Below, piece by piece: positions 1 through 8,676 of a stretch of 64,000 nucleotides of DNA (position 1 is the stretch's first letter; each line of letters begins with the position of its first letter). A model generated the notes under the pieces. The model saw only the letters and a program-made list of their open reading frames with translations, did no database searches and was not told the DNA's origin. The position numbers and the translations under genes were made by a program. The stretch is from Actinoplanes derwentensis. GTDB lineage: Bacteria > Actinomycetota > Actinomycetes > Mycobacteriales > Micromonosporaceae. Location: NCBI RefSeq assembly GCF_900104725.1, contig NZ_LT629758.1:6186001-6250000 (forward strand), given 5' to 3'.

Positions 1-623
1 GGGCTGACGAGGTGGCGGCGGTGCTGCTCACCTGGTTCCCCGGGCAGGAGGCCGGTGCCGCGCTCGCCGACGTGCTCCTCGGGGTCGCCGAGCCGGGCGG
101 GCGGCTGCCGACCACCTGGCCGAACGCGGAGAAGGACTGCCCGGTCTTCGACGCGCAGCCGGTGGACGGCACGCTCGGTTACGACGAGGGGATCTTCATC
201 GGTTACCGAGGGTGGTTGCGGTCGGCGGCCGAGCCGCTGTTCGCGTTCGGTTCCGGTCTGGGTTACACCGATTGGTCGTACGACCACCTCGCCTACTCCG
301 GGTCCGAGGTCAAGGTGACGGTCACCAACATCGGCTGGCGCGCGGGCCGGGAGGTCGTGCAGGTGTACCTGTCGCCGGGCGCCGACTCGATCGTCGCCCA
401 GGCCGCGGACTCCGCTTCGCCGGTGGAGCGGCCGGAACGCTGGCTGGCCGGGTTCGGGACGGTGGACGCGGTGCCTGGTGAGTCGGTCACCGTGACGATC
501 CCGATCGCCGAGCGGGCCTTCCAGGTGTTCGACGACGGCTGGCAGAGGGTTCCCGGCACCTACACGGTGATCGCCGCGCACGCCCTCGACGACCCGCGCC
601 GCTCCGTCGAGATCACGATCTGA
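1..623 (+). CDS. Glycoside hydrolase family 3 (beta-glucosidase-like), C-terminal part
   Basis: The reading frame is open from the window edge (first full codon at base 3), so the 5' end lies outside. The visible part starts in the family 3 C-terminal alpha/beta domain, with the typical stretch WFPGQEAGAALADVLLG followed by EPGGRLPTTWP. It continues with the GYDEGIFIGYR and PLFAFGSGLGYT signatures and ends in a fibronectin type III-like beta domain (VKVTVTNIGWRAGREVVQVYL). Family members hydrolyse beta-linked glucosides, xylosides or related sugars; the substrate cannot be told from this part. The catalytic nucleophile domain is not in the window. Confidence 0.93.
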   Translation, partial: ADEVAAVLLTWFPGQEAGAALADVLLGVAEPGGRLPTTWPNAEKDCPVFDAQPVDGTLGYDEGIFIGYRGWLRSAAEPLFAFGSGLGYTDWSYDHLAYSGSEVKVTVTNIGWRAGREVVQVYLSPGADSIVAQAADSASPVERPERWLAGFGTVDAVPGESVTVTIPIAERAFQVFDDGWQRVPGTYTVIAAHALDDPRRSVEITI

Positions 624-630
624 CTGCCCT

Positions 631-636
631 TATATT
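631..636 (+). promoter_or_regulatory. Candidate -10 element (TATATT), leaderless promoter of the methyltransferase gene
   Basis: TATATT ends 7 nt before the ATG at 644, where transcription would start at or next to the start codon. No Shine-Dalgarno sequence is visible. No convincing -35 hexamer is present, so the call rests on the -10 and its spacing. Confidence 0.4.
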
Positions 637-643
637 CGCGTAC

Positions 644-1432
644 ATGACTTCACGTGTGCGTGGACAGGTCTTCGGTGAAGAGGCCGAGGAATACCATCGG
701 GTCCGCCCTGGCTATCCGAGCGAGCTGGTCACCGACCTGCTCGCGCTGGCCGGGCCGGGCCCGGTTCTGGAAGTGGGCGCCGGCACCGGCAAGGCCACCG
801 CCGCGTTCGCCGCCCACGACGTCGACCTGACCTGCCTGGAACCGGACGCCCGGATGGCCGCCGTGCTGCGCCGGACCGTTCCCGGCGTCACGATCGTCGA
901 GACGACCTTCGAGGACTGGGCGCCGGACCGCGGCTACGGACTGCTCATCAGCGCCCAGGCCTGGCACTGGGTGGATCCGGGCCGTCGCACCGGGCTCGCC
1001 TTCGCGACGCTGGCTCCCGGTGGTCTGTTCGCCCCGTTCTGGAACGTCTTCCTGGTCACCGACGACCGCCTGCACGCCGAACTGGCAGCGGCGAACGCCC
1101 GGCACGGCCTGGCGGAGAGTGAACACACCCCGCATTCGCTGCGGCTCAGCGACATCCCCACCGAGCCACGCCCGTATGCCGAGGAGTGGCCGGACATGGC
1201 CGATGTCGTCGAGACCTTCGACGAGCCGCGAACCCTGCGGTACCGGTCGGTGCGTTCCTACAGCTCCGCCGCCTACCGGGATCATCTGCTCACGAACTCG
1301 GCCTACCGGATCCTCGACGACGAACACCGCGAAGCCGCGGTCGCCGACGTGGCCGAGGTGATCGACGCGCACGGCGGCACGCTCGAACTGGTCGTCTACA
1401 CCGACGTGGCGGTCGCCCGCCGCCCTCGATAG
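644..1432 (+). CDS. Class I SAM-dependent methyltransferase
   Basis: 262 residues. The N-terminal EYHRVRPGYP motif and the SAM-binding loop VLEVGAGTGKAT (about residues 42-53) are typical of small Methyltransf_11/25 type enzymes. They are followed by the acidic residue after strand 2 (LEPD) and an AWHWVDP motif common in this subfamily. The substrate is unknown; these enzymes often act on small molecules. The start is the first ATG and appears leaderless. The gene is convergent with rsmE, and the gap holds one copy of the 39-bp palindrome. Confidence 0.85.
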   Translation: MTSRVRGQVFGEEAEEYHRVRPGYPSELVTDLLALAGPGPVLEVGAGTGKATAAFAAHDVDLTCLEPDARMAAVLRRTVPGVTIVETTFEDWAPDRGYGLLISAQAWHWVDPGRRTGLAFATLAPGGLFAPFWNVFLVTDDRLHAELAAANARHGLAESEHTPHSLRLSDIPTEPRPYAEEWPDMADVVETFDEPRTLRYRSVRSYSSAAYRDHLLTNSAYRILDDEHREAAVADVAEVIDAHGGTLELVVYTDVAVARRPR

Positions 1433-1467
1433 ACCACAGCCGGGCGCCGTTTCGCGGTCAGGGTCGC

Positions 1468-1506
1468 GTGGTGAGTTGCGGTGCGAATCGAACCCGAACT
1501 CACCAC
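1468..1506. repeat. 39-bp palindromic repeat, copy A (single)
   Basis: Left arm GTGGTGAGTTGCGGTGCGA, one central base, right arm TCGAACCCGAACTCACCAC. The arms are nearly exact reverse complements. It lies in the gap between the convergent methyltransferase and rsmE genes. Seven related copies lie at about 2.4, 15.4 and 47.3 kb. Confidence 0.85.
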
Positions 1507-1542
1507 ACAGATCGGCCGTGGAACGTCGGGACCCGGGTGTCG

Positions 1543-2277
1543 TTACCAGCGGCCGAGGCGGGCGGAGAGCACCGCGAGGGCGGCGACTCCGGCGGTCGAC
1601 GTGCGCAGCACCGCGTCGCCCAGTTTGACCGGGATCGCGCCGGCCTCGCGGAAGGCGTCCAATTCGGGGTCGCTGATGCCACCCTCCGGGCCCACCACCA
1701 GGGCGATCTCGCCCCTCGGCGGCAAGGTCGCCGCGGTGAGCCGTTCGGTGGCCTCCTCGTGCAGCACGAACGCCGCCGTGACCCCGGCCAGGCGGGCCGC
1801 CACCTGTTTCGTCGAGCTGTCCGGGTCGCCGCCGACCACCGGTAGCCAGGAGCGCCGGGCCTGCTTGGCCGCCTCCCGGGCGGTCGCGGTCCACTTGTCG
1901 CGGGCTTTGAAGCCCCGGTCGCCGCGCCATTGGGTCACCGAGCGGGACGCCGCCCACGGCACGATCTCGTCGACGCCGACCTCGGTCATCGCCTGCACGG
2001 CCAGTTCGCCCCGGTCGCCTTTGGCGATGCCCTGCACCACCACCAGACGGGGGTCCGGTGCCGGATCCCGCGTGATGCTCAGTACTGCCACGTCGATGCT
2101 GCCCCGGCCCACGTTGGCGACTTCGGCCCGCGCGGTACCGCCCCGGCCGTCGGCGAGGATCAGCGCCTCCCCGGCGCGCAGCCGTTGCACGGTGGCGGCG
2201 TGGTGCCCTTCCGGGCCGTCCAGGGTGAACGACAGACCGGTGGGAAGACTCTCGACCAGGAACAGCGGTGCGGACAT
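1543..2277 (-). CDS. rsmE: 16S rRNA (uracil(1498)-N(3))-methyltransferase RsmE
   Basis: 244 residues from the ATG at 2277, which gives the usual N-terminus MSAPLFLVE; an upstream in-frame start at 2307 would add ten residues. A PUA-like N-terminal domain (GHHAATVQRLRAGE, LILADGRGG) is followed by a SPOUT methyltransferase domain with the knot motifs LVVGPEGGISDPE and KLGDAVLRTSTAG. The enzyme methylates N3 of U1498 of 16S rRNA in the assembled small subunit. It is last in the conserved actinobacterial order hrcA-dnaJ-rsmE, separated from dnaJ by about 400 bp that carries two palindromic repeats. Confidence 0.95.
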   Translation of the reverse strand: MSAPLFLVESLPTGLSFTLDGPEGHHAATVQRLRAGEALILADGRGGTARAEVANVGRGSIDVAVLSITRDPAPDPRLVVVQGIAKGDRGELAVQAMTEVGVDEIVPWAASRSVTQWRGDRGFKARDKWTATAREAAKQARRSWLPVVGGDPDSSTKQVAARLAGVTAAFVLHEEATERLTAATLPPRGEIALVVGPEGGISDPELDAFREAGAIPVKLGDAVLRTSTAGVAALAVLSARLGRW

Positions 2278-2344
2278 CCCGGAAACGCTACCGGCACCAT
2301 CCGGCACGGTCAGCCGGGCCCCGCGGTAACGAGTGCCTTTCAGC

Positions 2345-2444
2345 GTGGTGGGTTGCGGTTCGATTCGAACCCCGGCTCACCACGCAGTGGTACGGCAGTC
2401 GACGCGTGGTGACTTGGGGTTCGAATCGAACCGCAACTCACCAC
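2345..2444. repeat. Pair of 39-bp palindromic repeats, copies B and C
   Basis: Copy B is 2345-2383 and copy C is 2406-2444, start-to-start 61 bp with a 22-bp spacer. Copy C has left arm GTGGTGACTTGGGGTTCGA and right arm TCGAACCGCAACTCACCAC. They occupy the roughly 400-bp gap between dnaJ and rsmE. The rest of that gap (2278-2344 and 2445-2682) shows no gene or motif that I can support. Confidence 0.88.
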
Positions 2445-2682
2445 ACAGAACCGGACCGGAGTTGTTGGGGTGGAAAGGCCGCGACCACCTACGGACGTCG
2501 CCCCGGAGGGCTTCGCGTTCTGGGCGCGTCAGCGGCCAGCGAAGGTCGCCGGGGTCCCGGCGGGAGCGACGATCTGTACCCCCGCGAACGCACGACATCA
2601 AGAATTTGATCTGGATCTTCGCAGAGAGCCGTGAGGGACGGCGGCCGGAGCCGTCGTCCCTCGTCACGAAGTCGCGGAGCCG

Positions 2683-3819
2683 TCAGTGGCCGTTGAAGGC
2701 GTCTCGCATGCGGCTGAAGAAGCCGCCCTGTTTGCTCAGTTCGGCGACGTCCTCGCCGCGGGTCTTGGCGAAGTCGCGGAGCATGCGCTCCTGGTCGACG
2801 GTGAGTTTGGTCGGCGTCTTCACGTCCAGGTGCACGAAGAGGTCGCCACGGCCCTGGCCGCGCAGGTGCGGGACGCCCTTGCCTCGGATCCGGAGCGTGC
2901 TGGCCGGTTGGGTGCCCGGTTTGACCTCGATGTTCTCTTCGCCGTCGAGGGTCTTGATCGTCATCCGGGTACCGAGCGCGGCCGCGGTCATCGGCAGCGT
3001 CACCCGGCAGTGCAGGTCGTCACCCTTGCGGGAGTAGACGTCGTGCGGGCGCTCGTGGATCTCCACGTAGAGATCACCGGCCGTGCCGCCGCCGGGGCCG
3101 ACCTCGCCCTGCTGGGCCAGGCGGATCCGCATGCCGTCCTCGACACCCGCCGGGATCTTGACGGTGAGGGAACGGCGGGTCCGGATCCGGCCGTCACCGG
3201 CGCAGGTCGGGCACGGGTTCGGGACGGTCGTGCCGTGACCCTGGCAGTTCTGGCAGGGGCGGGACGAGACGACCTGGCCGAGGAAGGTGCGCTGCACCGA
3301 CTGGACCTCACCGCGACCCGAACAGACCTCACAGGTGGCCAGGTGGGTGCCGGGCGCGGTGCCGGCGCCGGAACACTGGGTGCAGAGCACCGCGGTGTCG
3401 ACGGTGATCGGCGCCTCGACGCCGAACGCGGTCTCCACCAGGTCCAGCTCCAGGCGCAGGATGGCGTCGGCGCCGGGTCGGGTGCGCGGGCGCGGGCCGC
3501 GGGATCCACCACCGGCGGCCGTGCCGAAGAACGCGTCCATGATGTCCTGGAAACCGACGAACGGTCCGGCTCCACCGGCACCGCCGGGCATGCCGCCACC
3601 CGGCGCGAGCGGGTCGCCACCGAGGTCGACCATCTGACGCTTCTGCTCGTCGGACAAGACCTCGTACGCCGCGTTGATCTCTTTGAACTTGTCGTGCGCC
3701 TCCGGATCCGGGTTCACATCCGGGTGAAACTGCCGAGCCAGTTTGCGGTAGGCACGCTTGATCTCGTCGTCGGTTGCCTCCCGGCTCACACCGAGAATTC
3801 CGTAATAGTCCTTGGCCAC
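2683..3819 (-). CDS. dnaJ: Molecular chaperone DnaJ
   Basis: 378 residues from a GTG at 3819 (VAKDYYGILG), preceded by GAGGA. The J domain covers about residues 4-70, with HPD at 32-34, and stimulates DnaK ATPase. A Gly-rich segment (GGGMPGGAGGAG) follows, then four CxxCxGxG zinc motifs (CTQCSGAG, CEVCSGRG, CQNCQGHG, CPTCAGDG) and the C-terminal substrate-binding domain. The open frame extends upstream to 3987, but that stretch runs into hrcA and has no similarity to DnaJ. The start lies 34 bp after the hrcA stop, so the two are probably cotranscribed under HrcA control. It corresponds to the second DnaJ (DnaJ2) of actinobacteria, the one not linked to dnaK. Confidence 0.97.
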   Translation of the reverse strand: MAKDYYGILGVSREATDDEIKRAYRKLARQFHPDVNPDPEAHDKFKEINAAYEVLSDEQKRQMVDLGGDPLAPGGGMPGGAGGAGPFVGFQDIMDAFFGTAAGGGSRGPRPRTRPGADAILRLELDLVETAFGVEAPITVDTAVLCTQCSGAGTAPGTHLATCEVCSGRGEVQSVQRTFLGQVVSSRPCQNCQGHGTTVPNPCPTCAGDGRIRTRRSLTVKIPAGVEDGMRIRLAQQGEVGPGGGTAGDLYVEIHERPHDVYSRKGDDLHCRVTLPMTAAALGTRMTIKTLDGEENIEVKPGTQPASTLRIRGKGVPHLRGQGRGDLFVHLDVKTPTKLTVDQERMLRDFAKTRGEDVAELSKQGGFFSRMRDAFNGH

Positions 3820-3853
3820 GGGGTTTGGAGTCCTCAATGTCTGCGCGAATCCG

Positions 3854-4876
3854 TCAATTCTGTGCCAACAGGTCGCCAACGTAGCGTGCGACCGCACGAA
3901 CGGTGGCGATAGTGCCGGGGTAGTCCATCCGGGTGGGACCCAGCACTCCGAGCCCCCCGACGATAGTCGTACCCGGGCCGTAGCCACTGCTCACCACGGA
4001 CGCCGACCGCAGGTTGTCGATCTGATTCTCGTCACCGATCAGGACCCGCGTGGTGCGGGGCTCCAGATCGCCGATGAGCTTGAGCAGGATGACCTCCTCC
4101 TCGAGGGCTTCGAGGACGGGCCGCAGTGTGCCCTGGAAGTCCAGCACACCGCCCCGTGTCAAGTTCGCCGTGCCCGCGAGGGCGAGGCGCTCCTCACTCC
4201 GCTCGACGAGTGTCTCCAGGAGCACCGAGGCCAGGCAGGTCATCGCGGCGCGGTGCCCGACGTCGCAGTCCTCCACGAGTTTCTGCACCAGGGCCGGGGT
4301 GTCGGCGAGGCGCTGACCGGCCAGTTTCTCGTTCACCCGGCGGCGCAGCTCCCAGACGTCACCGTCCTGCACGGGGCCGGGCAGCTCGACCAGCCGCTGC
4401 TCGACCCGGCCGGTGTCGGTGATCATCACGAGCATCAGGCGGGTCGTGGAGACCGGCACGAGCTCCAGATGGCGAACGGCGGAGCGGGACAGGCTCGGAT
4501 ATTGCACGACGGCTACCTGGCGGGTGAGCTGGGCCAGCAGCCGGACCGTACGATGCACCACGTCGTCGAGGTCGACGGCACCGATCATGAACCGCTCGAT
4601 GGCCCGGCGCTCGGCCGGACTGAGTGGCTTTATCCTGGTCAAGCGGTCGACGAAGAGCCGGTAACCGGCGTCGGTGGGCACCCGGCCGGCGCTGGTGTGC
4701 GGCTGCCGGATGTAGCCCTCCTCCTCCAGCACCGCCATGTCGTTGCGGACGGTGGCCGAGGAGACGCCGAGTTTGTGCCGGTCCACCAGGGCCTTGCTGC
4801 CGACCGGCTCCTGGGTTTCGACGTAGTCCTCGACGATTGCCCGGAGTACCTCGAGCTTGCGGTCATCCAGACTCAT
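3854..4876 (-). CDS. hrcA: Heat-inducible transcriptional repressor HrcA
   Basis: 340 residues from the ATG at 4876, preceded by a GGAGGGG ribosome binding site. The N-terminal winged helix holds the conserved stretch [20 protein letters not shown] and then [18 protein letters not shown]. The C-terminal part is GAF-like. HrcA binds CIRCE operators and represses heat-shock genes, with activity usually tied to GroEL. A CIRCE lies directly upstream at 4893-4919, so the hrcA-dnaJ unit should be autoregulated. The open frame continues to 5266, but the extension is antisense to the DUF4870 gene and is not conserved HrcA sequence. Confidence 0.97.
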   Translation of the reverse strand: MSLDDRKLEVLRAIVEDYVETQEPVGSKALVDRHKLGVSSATVRNDMAVLEEEGYIRQPHTSAGRVPTDAGYRLFVDRLTRIKPLSPAERRAIERFMIGAVDLDDVVHRTVRLLAQLTRQVAVVQYPSLSRSAVRHLELVPVSTTRLMLVMITDTGRVEQRLVELPGPVQDGDVWELRRRVNEKLAGQRLADTPALVQKLVEDCDVGHRAAMTCLASVLLETLVERSEERLALAGTANLTRGGVLDFQGTLRPVLEALEEEVILLKLIGDLEPRTTRVLIGDENQIDNLRSASVVSSGYGPGTTIVGGLGVLGPTRMDYPGTIATVRAVARYVGDLLAQN

Positions 4877-4892
4877 ATGACCCCTCCCCCTG

Positions 4893-4919
4893 TTGGCACT
4901 CCTGCTAATAGAGTGCCAG
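4893..4919 (-). promoter_or_regulatory. CIRCE operator
   Basis: TTGGCACTC, nine bases, then GAGTGCCAG: an inverted repeat matching the CIRCE consensus (TTAGCACTC-N9-GAGTGCTAA) apart from one changed pair. It lies 16 bp upstream of the hrcA start. A candidate -10 (TAGACT on the minus strand, 4919-4924) touches its upstream edge, so bound HrcA would block transcription start. Confidence 0.95.
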
Positions 4920-5016
4920 TCTACGTCCCCGGCGGCGGCAATGCGATGATCGAAAGTACCGAGCGGGCTCAGATCTTGGGAGCGACATCGGTATCGACCG
5001 GCTGGGACCCGGGTCC

Positions 5017-5022
5017 TAGCGT
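5017..5022 (+). promoter_or_regulatory. Candidate -10 element (TAGCGT), leaderless promoter of the DUF4870 gene
   Basis: TAGCGT ends 7 nt before the ATG at 5030. No Shine-Dalgarno sequence lies in between. Confidence 0.35.
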
Positions 5023-5029
5023 GTATTTC

Positions 5030-5575
5030 ATGACCGAGCCTCCCCGCCCGCCGGATGACGACCCGACCGCGCCGTACCACCCGCAGGGCGGCTATCCACC
5101 GCCTCCGCCGCCGCCCTACACGCCGCCGCCTCCTTATGCGGATCCCTACGGCCAGCCGCAGTACGGGAAACAGCCTTACGACCAGCCGCAGTACGGCCCG
5201 CCCCAGTACGGATCCCCCTACCAGGCCGGCAGCCCGGACGAGCGCACCTGGGTCCTGATCGCCCACTTCGGTGGCGCCGCCGCGGCCTTCTTCGGTGGCG
5301 TGTTCATCGGCTGGCTCCCGCCGCTGGTCGCCTATCTGGCCCGCGGCAACCAGTCCCCGATCGTGCGTGCCGAATCACTCAAGGCGCTGAACTTCCAGCT
5401 CGTCTGGACGATCGTCGGGGTGGTCGGTTACGCGCTGATCGCCTGCGCCGGGCTGGGCCTGCTGTTCACCGCCGCGGCCTGGGTGATCGCGACCCTCTTC
5501 GGCGTGATCGCGGGGATCAAGGCGGTCAACAACGAGCCGTATCAGTATCCGATGACCTACCCGTTCATCAAGTAG
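5030..5575 (+). CDS. DUF4870 domain-containing membrane protein
   Basis: 181 residues. About 75 N-terminal residues are rich in Pro, Tyr and Gln, with repeated PQYG and PPPY units. The DUF4870 core follows: [37 protein letters not shown], then [11 protein letters not shown] and two further membrane segments. The N-terminal tail is probably cytoplasmic and disordered. The function of the family is unknown. A GTG nine bases upstream is also in frame. It is divergent from hrcA and its stop is 3 bp from the hemW stop. Confidence 0.85.
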   Translation: MTEPPRPPDDDPTAPYHPQGGYPPPPPPPYTPPPPYADPYGQPQYGKQPYDQPQYGPPQYGSPYQAGSPDERTWVLIAHFGGAAAAFFGGVFIGWLPPLVAYLARGNQSPIVRAESLKALNFQLVWTIVGVVGYALIACAGLGLLFTAAAWVIATLFGVIAGIKAVNNEPYQYPMTYPFIK

Positions 5576-5578
5576 TCG

Positions 5579-6781
5579 TCAGAGCACGTCGCGGATGACC
5601 GCGTCGGCGAGCAGGCGGCCGCGCAGCGTGAGCACGAGGCGGCCGTCGGCGTACGGCCCCGAGTCCAGCAGCCCGTCGGCCAGCGCCTGCGCGGCACCCG
5701 TGGCGTCGACCCGGTCCAGCGGGATGCCCTCGCGCAGCCGCACCCGGAGCATCACGTCCTCCATGTGCCGGTCGTCGCCGGACAACAGTTCCCGTGCGTG
5801 GCCCGGGGACAAACCGGAGGACAGGCGCTTGGCGTACGCCGACGGATGCTTCACGTTCCACCAGCGCACCCCTCCGACGTGGCTGTGCGCGCCCGGCCCG
5901 AGTCCCCACCAGTCGGCGCCGGTCCAGTAGAGCAGGTTGTGCCGGCACCGGCCGGCCTCGCCGCGGGACCAGTTGGACACCTCGTACCACTCGAAACCGG
6001 CCTCGGTGAGCGCCGCCTCGGCGGCCAGGTAGCGGTCGGCGGCGACATCGTCCTCCGGGTAGGGCAGTTCGCCCCGCCGCATCCGGGCGGCCATCCGGGT
6101 GCCGTCCTCGACGATCAGCGCGTAGGCGCTCACGTGGTCCACGCCCGCGTCGATCACCGCGCGCAGCGATCCGGCGAAGTCGTCCGGTGACTCGCCCGGA
6201 GTGCCGTAGATCAGGTCCAGGTTGACGTGCTCGAATCCGGCGTCGCGGGCTTCGGCCGCGGCCTGCGGTGCCCGGCCGGCGGTGTGCTTGCGGTCCAGGA
6301 TCCGCAGCACGTTCGGCGCGGTCGACTGCATGCCGAGCGAGATCCGGGTGAACCCGGCCTGGCGCAGCCGCCGCAGGTAGGCCGGGTCGACCGACTCCGG
6401 GTTGGCCTCGGTGGTCACCTCGGCGCCGGGGGCGAGCCCCCAGGTGCGGTCGATGCCGTCCAGGATCCGGCCCAGGTCGTCGGTGCTGAGCAGGGTGGGA
6501 GTGCCGCCGCCGACGAAGACGGTGTCGACCGGGCCGGGTTCGATCACCCGGGCGGCCAGGGCCAGCTCGGCGAGGACGGTGTCCGCGTACTCCTCGCGGC
6601 TCGCCCCGCCGCCCAGCTCGGTCGCGGTGTAGGTGTTGAAGTCGCAGTAGCCGCAGCGGCTCGCGCAGAACGGGACGTGGACGTAGACGGCGAACCCGTT
6701 CTTGCCCACCGCACGGGTGGCCTCGTCGGGGAGGGACCCGTCGTCGGGTACGGGTTCACCATCAACAGTTGCGCCGGCCAT
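5579..6781 (-). CDS. hemW: Radical SAM heme chaperone HemW
   Basis: 400 residues. The radical SAM motif CASRCGYC has cysteines at 39, 43 and 46, after VYVHVPFC. HemW signatures follow: FVGGGTPTLL, EANPESVD and RISLGMQS, plus a C-terminal HemN-like domain. HemW lacks the extra N-terminal residues of true coproporphyrinogen dehydrogenase HemN and is thought to carry heme to target proteins. In actinobacteria it normally sits between lepA and hrcA, as here, though about 4 kb of other genes separate it from lepA. It diverges from the enoyl-CoA hydratase gene. Confidence 0.95.
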   Translation of the reverse strand: MAGATVDGEPVPDDGSLPDEATRAVGKNGFAVYVHVPFCASRCGYCDFNTYTATELGGGASREEYADTVLAELALAARVIEPGPVDTVFVGGGTPTLLSTDDLGRILDGIDRTWGLAPGAEVTTEANPESVDPAYLRRLRQAGFTRISLGMQSTAPNVLRILDRKHTAGRAPQAAAEARDAGFEHVNLDLIYGTPGESPDDFAGSLRAVIDAGVDHVSAYALIVEDGTRMAARMRRGELPYPEDDVAADRYLAAEAALTEAGFEWYEVSNWSRGEAGRCRHNLLYWTGADWWGLGPGAHSHVGGVRWWNVKHPSAYAKRLSSGLSPGHARELLSGDDRHMEDVMLRVRLREGIPLDRVDATGAAQALADGLLDSGPYADGRLVLTLRGRLLADAVIRDVL

Positions 6782-6801
6782 GGACCCCAGTGTGCACGCA
6801 A

Positions 6802-6807
6802 TAGAGT
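6802..6807 (+). promoter_or_regulatory. Candidate -10 element (TAGAGT), leaderless promoter of the enoyl-CoA hydratase gene
   Basis: TAGAGT ends 6 nt before the ATG at 6814, with no Shine-Dalgarno sequence in the gap. Confidence 0.35.
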
Positions 6808-6813
6808 TCCGGG

Positions 6814-7578
6814 ATGGATCTGGTCGGTACCGTCACCGCCGCCGGCGTGACCACGATGACACTCGACAACCCCGCCAACCGCAACGCGCTCTCCACCGCG
6901 CTGCTCGAACAACTGCTCGGCGCCCTCGCCGCGGCCGCCGCCGATCCGGAGTGCCGGGTGGTGGTCCTCTCGCACACCGGCCCGGTCTTCTGCTCGGGCG
7001 TCGACCTGCAGGAGACGGCCGCCGCCGGGCCCGGTGACCGGCTGCCCGCCGAGATGCTGGCCGACGTGCTCGCGGTGCTCTGGGAGTACCCGAAACCGCT
7101 GGTGGCGCGGATCGGCGGCCCGGCCCGCGCCGGCGGCCTGGGCCTGATCGGGGCGGCCGACATCGCGGTCTGCACCCGGTCGGCCACGTTCGCCTTCACC
7201 GAGGTCCGGCTGGGGGTCATCCCGGCGGTGATCAGCGCCACCGTGTTGCCGCGCCTGGCACCCCGGGCGGCCGCCGACCTCTTCCTCACCGGTGACGTCT
7301 TCGCCGGGCCACGGGCCGAACAGATCGGCCTGGTCACTGCCGCCGTCGAGGAGGACCGGCTGGACGCCGTGGTGGCCGGCTACTGCGCGTCGCTTCTGCG
7401 CGGCGGTCCGCTCGCGCTCGCCGGGACCAAACAACTGCTTCGCCGTACGCCGGAGGCGTCGATCCGTGCCGACCTGGCGGATCTCGCGAACCGTTCGGCC
7501 GCACACTTCACGTCCGCCGAGGGGCGGGAGGGGGTGGCCGCGAGCCGGGAGAAGCGCGACCCCGGCTGGGTCGGATGA
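6814..7578 (+). CDS. Enoyl-CoA hydratase/isomerase family protein
   Basis: 254 residues of the crotonase fold. Visible signatures are LDNPANRNALS near the N-terminus, VVVLSHTGPVFCSGVDLQE (oxyanion-hole region, about residues 49-67) and RIGGPARAGGLGLIGAADIAV. In place of the GGGxEL stretch that holds a catalytic Glu in true hydratases it has GGLGLIG, so hydratase activity should not be assumed. Many actinobacterial relatives act in fatty acid or leucine degradation. It is a single gene divergent from hemW with a likely leaderless start. Confidence 0.88.
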   Translation: MDLVGTVTAAGVTTMTLDNPANRNALSTALLEQLLGALAAAAADPECRVVVLSHTGPVFCSGVDLQETAAAGPGDRLPAEMLADVLAVLWEYPKPLVARIGGPARAGGLGLIGAADIAVCTRSATFAFTEVRLGVIPAVISATVLPRLAPRAAADLFLTGDVFAGPRAEQIGLVTAAVEEDRLDAVVAGYCASLLRGGPLALAGTKQLLRRTPEASIRADLADLANRSAAHFTSAEGREGVAASREKRDPGWVG

Positions 7579-7701
7579 TCTTCAGGCATGATGATCGTCT
7601 TGACTCGATTCGCCCGACGCAGTGACGCCAGGCGGTGAGCGCTCGTTGTCTAGGCTTGGCGTCCGCCGGTTCGCGGGAGGTGCCGGAAAGGGGAGGTGAG
7701 C

Positions 7702-8562
7702 ATGCGCAAACGGACGATCGCGGGTGTGCTCGCCCTGCTCGGCGTCGCCGCCGTGACCGGTGTGGTCGTGGTGATCGACAACCTGGCCGACAACATCCAA
7801 CTGCCCCGGCTCATCCCGGAGTGCACGGTCAGCGCCGACGGCACGGTGACCCTGGACACCGTCCAGATGGCCAACGCGGCGACCATCGCCGCGGTCGGGG
7901 TCCGGCGTGGTCTGCCCGAGCAGGCGATCGTGGTCGCCCTGGCCACCGCGTTCCAGGAGTCCAAGCTGGAGAACCTGGACGACGGTGACCGCGACTCGGT
8001 CGGCCTCTTCCAGCAGCGGCCCAGTCAGGGCTGGGGCACGTTCGAGCAGATCAAGGACCCGCGGTATTCGGCCGGCAGGTTCTACTCGGCCCTGAAGAAG
8101 GTCAAGGGCTGGGAGGAGATGCGGGTCACCGACGCCGCACAGCGGGTGCAGCGGTCGGCGTACCCGAACGCCTACGAGAAGTGGGCCGACGAGTCACGGG
8201 TGCTGGCCGCCGCTCTGACCGGGCGGGCCACCGGCGCGGTCGACTGCACCGTTCCGGACGCTCCGGCGATCCGTGGTGCCGAGGCAGCCGCCGCCCTGCT
8301 GACCAGTCTCAAGCTGGACTGGGGCAAGAAGCTTGGCGGTCAGGCCCGCAGCGCCGAGACCGCCGGGCTGACCGTCGCGGTGGCCAGCTCGGACACCGGC
8401 TGGCGCTTCGCGCACTGGCTGGTCTCGCACGCTTCCGCCACCGGTCTCGAACGGGTACGTTTCGGTGATCTCGAGTGGCACGCCCCGAAGGGGAAGTGGC
8501 TGCCGGTCACCGACGGCAGTGGTGGCAACCAGGCTCAGGTGGTCGCCGAGGTGTTCCATTGA
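7702..8562 (+). CDS. Secreted or membrane-anchored lysozyme-like protein (putative)
   Basis: 286 residues from the ATG at 7702, which has GGGAGG at the right distance; the GTG at 7696 overlaps that site. One N-terminal hydrophobic segment (about residues 6-25) acts as anchor or signal. The body has AFQESKLENLDDGDRDSVGLFQQRP (Glu86, GLFQQRPSQGWG 101-112), resembling the catalytic Glu and GLxQ motif of lytic transglycosylase or goose-lysozyme folds. Relatives are common in actinobacteria and often carry uninformative names. Peptidoglycan cleavage is inferred from the motif only. The C-terminal 100 residues look like a separate small domain of unknown role. Confidence 0.65.
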   Translation: MRKRTIAGVLALLGVAAVTGVVVVIDNLADNIQLPRLIPECTVSADGTVTLDTVQMANAATIAAVGVRRGLPEQAIVVALATAFQESKLENLDDGDRDSVGLFQQRPSQGWGTFEQIKDPRYSAGRFYSALKKVKGWEEMRVTDAAQRVQRSAYPNAYEKWADESRVLAAALTGRATGAVDCTVPDAPAIRGAEAAAALLTSLKLDWGKKLGGQARSAETAGLTVAVASSDTGWRFAHWLVSHASATGLERVRFGDLEWHAPKGKWLPVTDGSGGNQAQVVAEVFH

Positions 8563-8676
8563 GATTTCTCCGGAACTATCGGTGACTATCCGCAATGTCC
8601 ATCTTGCTCACCCACAAGTTGCGCTCTGTATATGTCTACATGGACAGTCCGCAACCCTCCTGGTACTAAGTAGGTC

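Noticed and set aside
2345..2444. CRISPR-like pattern: 39-bp repeats with 22-bp spacers
   Set aside because: Only one to three copies per site, repeats are full palindromes that vary between copies, spacers are too short and partly conserved, and no cas genes are present.
2406..2444. tRNA-like sequence: GGTTCGAATCGAACC resembles a T-arm
   Set aside because: No acceptor, D or anticodon stem can be folded around it. The match comes from the palindrome centre.
3820..3987. N-terminal extension of DnaJ to 3987
   Set aside because: The added residues overlap hrcA and do not match DnaJ. GTG 3819 has a ribosome binding site and the standard start.
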